A stretch of 9,131 nt of DNA from JBGSLN01 sp041740675. Its GTDB lineage: Bacteria; Pseudomonadota; Gammaproteobacteria; JBGSLN01. Positions 6,701 to 9,131 of the stretch are shown here, one piece after another. Every line of letters begins with the position of its first letter. The first letter of the stretch is position 1. The notes below the pieces were generated by a model. That model made no database searches and was not told the origin of the DNA. It saw only the letters and a program-made list of their open reading frames with translations. The position numbers and the translations under genes are program-made. The stretch is taken from contig JBGSLN010000165.1 in assembly GCA_041740675.1 (NCBI GenBank), forward strand, positions 1 to 9,131, read 5' to 3'.

Positions 6701-9131
6701 TACAAGAATTAACGTTAGCATTAAGCAATGGAAATGCTAATCGTTGTTATGATGGTAAGAATTCAGGCTATGCGCTTGCGATTGCTACCATTGCTGAACC
6801 ACACCAAATTGAGATGTATTTGAGTAAACGCATGGAATTCATATTTAATATAGAGAACATTGCATTAACTGCGTTAGATCATCAATTTTTGCAACATCAT
6901 AATGTCAAACAAAATGCAGCTGCACAAACTGCATTGAATCGTATAATCAACTCATATATCAAGAATAGTAACTTTCAATGGAATGAAGGAGCTGCAGGAA
7001 TTATTGAGCAATATGCTGATGCTGAAAATAAGCAATTATATCGCGCCAAAAGAATTAGTGAGTTTCTAGAAGTCGCACGAAAAATCAATGAGAAGAAAAC
7101 TGGACCTAGAGCACACGGGATGGTAGAAGGCTCGAACGACTATTTTCAGTGGTTATGCAAAAATCCAATTACTCCACCTAGTGAAGTTTTCGTTAATAAA
7201 AGTATTATTAATAGACTTGTTATAACTGCTGCCCTTGCATTTTCTGATGAAATGATTTCAGGCACAACTATCTATAAACATGAGCATTGGACTTATACCT
7301 TACAAAAATTTTCGAAATTTGCTAGTAATGATACACAACAGGTAATAAATTTATTTAAACTGCAATATTTGCTATTTTCAAATTTTAATGAAGAAACTAA
7401 GATTAATGAAATTAAAAAATACAAGCAGTATTTTACTAAAAATAACCTAGCAATCTATCCATATAATGAAGAAGCAGCACATAAAGCAATTTCAGGTTAT
7501 ATTGAAACTTATCTTCAATTAAATAATAATGTATGGGATAAAATGCTAGAAAGTTATGCGCTATTCTTTGCTTCAGCATTAGATTTGCAAAAAATTCGTT
7601 TTCTACGTATCGATGAATTACTACAAAATGGAAATAGCAAAGATGTGAGAAACTATATTAACTTTGTTAAAGGTGATGCTGCTATTGTTCCATCAATCAC
7701 TCATGATTCACGCTTATCCGCTGAATTACAACAAAATGCGGTTAGTGTACTTGATAAAAAATTTGCAGTTTATCAACAAGAATTTTCATGGAGCAGGCAT
7801 GCAGAACAATTGATTGCAACTTGGGGTACTGCTGAACGGCTAGATCTGTATCGTATTAAACGAATTGAAGAATTACTTAAGAAAAATGATGTTAAGAAAA
7901 CCTGTGCTTATTTACAGAAATTGAAAGACAAAGATCTACTTGGAACTACAGATCAATATGGTTTTTGGTCACAAAATTTAATCAAAACTCCTGAAGGAAA
8001 ACAAGCCCTGGCTCACTTGCTTGCAACCTATGCAACCACAGATATCGCATGGTCATCTAACGTTGATCTATTTCTTAATCACTTTGGTGATAAAGAATTG
8101 TTGCAATACTATAATCGCAAACGATTTCAAGAGTTATTTAATTCTCAATCTAGATGCTTTTATGGAGAGCACGATCTTTCTAAGTGGTTGACAGAAACTT
8201 TCAAAGGAAAACAATTTTTACGTTCAGAACAAGACCGCTTTTTTGCTCATTCACAAAACACTACGCAAATGACTTGGATGCAGTATCAAGAATTATTTGG
8301 TAAAGATCACTTACAAGAAATTATAAGTGTGTTGAGTAGCTATGTAGAAAAACTTGAAAAGCTCGAAAATCTTGAGAATATTGATGAAGAGTTATTTTAT
8401 CTTTGTGAAATCATTTTAACAGAAAGTTTTTGTCGTGCAGCAGCAACTGGCGCACCAAACAAAATAAATCAAGATATTCTTACAATAAATCAGATTCTTT
8501 TTGAACGATGGAAAAATTTACAGGCACGCAATGCACAAAAGAAAGATATTCAAAAGACTGTTAAGGAAATTGCTCATGCTATTCAATTTCAAGAGTTTAA
8601 TAAAGCATATAAAACATATAATCAAGAAAAAAAGAATTACTCGACTTCAGCTTCAGCACACGATCCAAATTCTGAAGAGGCAGAACAACGGAAAACAAAA
8701 ATTCATGCTATTCACAGTGCTGTCACTGAAATAACAAAAGAGATGGTGTTTTGTTCGCAAAATATTAAGCATCAATCTGAAATATTAACTGAGGCTGCTA
8801 ATGAAATTCTACAAACAAAATCTTTAGAAACCTTAAGAAGCCACTTAGACCCGTTAGTTCAATTTGACACAACGTTTGCAACGCTTAAATTTCAACGAGT
8901 CATGCAAAAATTTAAGATTAAAGCAGAAACTATGTCTGCTGTTCGTGTTCTAAACATAGATGATGAAGATTTATTGAAGCAATTGCCTGAATTAGAATTA
9001 GCGTTATTATTAGCGACTCCAGAGCAATATTCAGTTTTAGTTAAATATATGAATTCTGTATCATTGATCAACATAGTAAATGTAGATCTATTTATAAATG
9101 ATGCTGTTAACCTGGTAACAGCTGTTTTTGA
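3718..9131 (+). CDS. Giant alpha-helical repeat protein of unknown function (3' end outside window)
   Basis: An uninterrupted frame of 1804 codons starts at ATG 3718 behind a strong ribosome binding site and runs off the right edge, so the full protein exceeds 200 kDa. I do not recognise a named family. There is no signal peptide (N-terminus MFQSKPKEIQQYQYDELF) and no clear membrane segment, so it is cytoplasmic or exported by a signal-peptide-independent route. Residues about 70-170 form a charged coiled-coil-like stretch (KKKEFNLKLAQLEQVSDEI). Residues 170-890 are mixed helical sequence rich in Q, N, K and I. A degenerate tandem repeat marked by W-x(11)-[AG]-x(10)-K-R occupies about 890-1535. 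A second coiled-coil-like stretch follows at about 1540-1740 (EKLEKLENLENIDEEL; QEKKNYSTSASAHDPNSEEA is a low-order break). The last visible part is leucine-rich (LPELELALLLATPEQYSVL). Size, helicity and the likely host-associated lineage resemble large secreted effectors or scaffolds, but that is inference and the C-terminal secretion signal region is not visible. Divergent from the glucanase gene. Confidence 0.9.
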   Translation, partial: MFQSKPKEIQQYQYDELFAHHQQYNQTTDVAWYHHLVPGLVGMIKIANADYQQFLKYLEATKLDGVIKVEIYRRFHAKKKEFNLKLAQLEQVSDEIQTEFHTIFSNFGKKRLENDQTQKIKSACSKLATTNTVLKTKIEKLCEEIIALHQDHTTVSTKSLAEQQKLAHKYFAVPSIDPDHHNADPYLVDFAINPEAQHLYNTFENLPINYIIEVAEGFIERPVPSANQTTGSRIYQQAAAALRLPAFDPWKESYFPTFIQNQKTLTEELKFNPVTKFFINLFVPIKSAINDIEAFRVHNKESLRLLEYQANQKKQAIAEAMYSKLNAYLTANEVNQTDYEYCIHFIKTHGNFKVANILVNQAQNLHHFIQSEKKRNKKEMPFFRIFNADKVNEVKNYSTYLKNLELEITQSRNPLEEILSNLNLKNIFIDKFNARFKQDNVVIHLSLEELIKQHFNNPDNKQALIAFVSSLLQQIASDMPWDISTYFSEEKTTLKNNLEQLKTLLNSLLIKLKNDSIAIQNNHFKIVDDSTSSKKFIEQYNQQHSAEPITYAKQTAPYADAVKRLLSSASIAKQFALAYNAQLNNILMLQIIPNSQDAALSAADIDCIAQSFANPVNKEANLEFLAKFKPDIIDTEITSLQRQNQQNPTAVLQNKIAFLQSIKTYQPLLNQIKAHVENPDVDLSKRLEMRLDSITGDYGRLWDLIFLHGVNNNDETGEGLITTTLRHINYAISEIQAKINSTMFSSTAVDQERLDGLNLLRKIVAGEQRVPLRNDEKALLEKLVPQERLTREVSVHNITAVNYIIYRYTDYHLHKELQNTSTNDVNAGLIPMYLAVLKAHTNIDKAQQYKDLSLNAVRKISKVFNVLQNGESESDISDEKFKENENLLPQEQALYPYRISGNAQQAIKHSNNTLQNLALLKRRASMFKEHNAQIIRSVNIYLQGLSRVTIQEIAAGEAILPELKQGFKDTLNENELTQSSLNFIRQNQIFTPATLQELTLALSNGNANRCYDGKNSGYALAIATIAEPHQIEMYLSKRMEFIFNIENIALTALDHQFLQHHNVKQNAAAQTALNRIINSYIKNSNFQWNEGAAGIIEQYADAENKQLYRAKRISEFLEVARKINEKKTGPRAHGMVEGSNDYFQWLCKNPITPPSEVFVNKSIINRLVITAALAFSDEMISGTTIYKHEHWTYTLQKFSKFASNDTQQVINLFKLQYLLFSNFNEETKINEIKKYKQYFTKNNLAIYPYNEEAAHKAISGYIETYLQLNNNVWDKMLESYALFFASALDLQKIRFLRIDELLQNGNSKDVRNYINFVKGDAAIVPSITHDSRLSAELQQNAVSVLDKKFAVYQQEFSWSRHAEQLIATWGTAERLDLYRIKRIEELLKKNDVKKTCAYLQKLKDKDLLGTTDQYGFWSQNLIKTPEGKQALAHLLATYATTDIAWSSNVDLFLNHFGDKELLQYYNRKRFQELFNSQSRCFYGEHDLSKWLTETFKGKQFLRSEQDRFFAHSQNTTQMTWMQYQELFGKDHLQEIISVLSSYVEKLEKLENLENIDEELFYLCEIILTESFCRAAATGAPNKINQDILTINQILFERWKNLQARNAQKKDIQKTVKEIAHAIQFQEFNKAYKTYNQEKKNYSTSASAHDPNSEEAEQRKTKIHAIHSAVTEITKEMVFCSQNIKHQSEILTEAANEILQTKSLETLRSHLDPLVQFDTTFATLKFQRVMQKFKIKAETMSAVRVLNIDDEDLLKQLPELELALLLATPEQYSVLVKYMNSVSLINIVNVDLFINDAVNLVTAVF
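6385..8322 (+). repeat. Degenerate ~75-105-residue helical repeat tract in the giant protein
   Basis: By-eye alignment shows repeated modules anchored on W1088, W1191, W1273, W1358, W1445 and W1520, with divergent earlier members at K1014 and R898. Most share W-x(11)-[AG]-x(10)-[KL]-R then a hydrophobic helix: ADAENKQLYRAKRISEFL, ASALDLQKIRFLRIDELL, GTAERLDLYRIKRIEELL, GDKELLQYYNRKRFQELF and AEPHQIEMYLSKRMEFIF. The W-to-R distance is 24 in the 1014, 1088, 1273, 1358 and 1445 units (also 24 in the R898 unit), and the small residue at +12 is A or G in the first five. The unit at 1191 is diverged (spacing 26, no K-R) and the last one is truncated after its W. The modules are too diverged to show as DNA repeats. 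The fold is probably an all-helical solenoid; function unknown. Confidence 0.68.

Noticed and set aside
8501..8734. 77-codon basic plus-strand open frame
   Set aside because: Out-of-frame reading of the A-rich, lysine-coding part of the giant gene.
8892..9074. 60-codon minus-strand open frame
   Set aside because: Antisense to the giant gene with no start signal.

Overview
The window is AT-rich bacterial DNA holding two large divergent genes separated by about 400 bases. The 3' end of the leftward gene lies near the left edge, and the rightward gene runs off the right edge without a stop. Shine-Dalgarno sites, a Sec-type signal peptide and REP-like palindromes with 'TGTCATTCCGAGC...GCGAGGAATCTCC' arms all point to a Gram-negative bacterium. 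The low GC content, Q/N/K/I-rich proteins, a giant helical protein and this style of palindrome suggest a gammaproteobacterium of the Legionellales/Coxiellaceae type. That placement is inferred from general resemblance; no taxonomic marker gene is present.

Layout: positions 9-56 hold a partial REP-like palindrome. Positions 81-3320 (minus) encode a secreted glycoside hydrolase of family 81, an endo-beta-1,3-glucanase, with the catalytic-domain motifs intact, a signal peptide and an extra C-terminal beta-rich tail. Positions 3321-3717 form the divergent intergenic region. It contains two tandem copies of the same REP-like palindrome (about 3407-3615), framed by an exact 13-bp direct repeat (3369-3381 and 3666-3678). 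Positions 3718-9131 (plus) encode the first 1804 residues of an unrecognised giant protein with no signal peptide and no clear membrane segment.

The giant protein is predicted to be almost entirely alpha-helical. Aligning it by eye reveals a degenerate tandem repeat, roughly 75-105 residues per unit, over residues about 890-1535. Its signature is W-x(11)-[AG]-x(10)-K-R followed by a hydrophobic helix, with the spacing from W to R held at 24 residues in most units. I do not recognise this repeat from a named family, and it is the best candidate here for something undescribed.

No sequence evidence shows that the two genes work together. The glucanase would act outside the cytoplasm on beta-1,3-glucan (fungal, oomycete, algal or protist wall material). 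The giant protein could be a cytoplasmic scaffold or a secreted effector, but its C-terminus, where a type IV secretion signal would lie, is outside the window.
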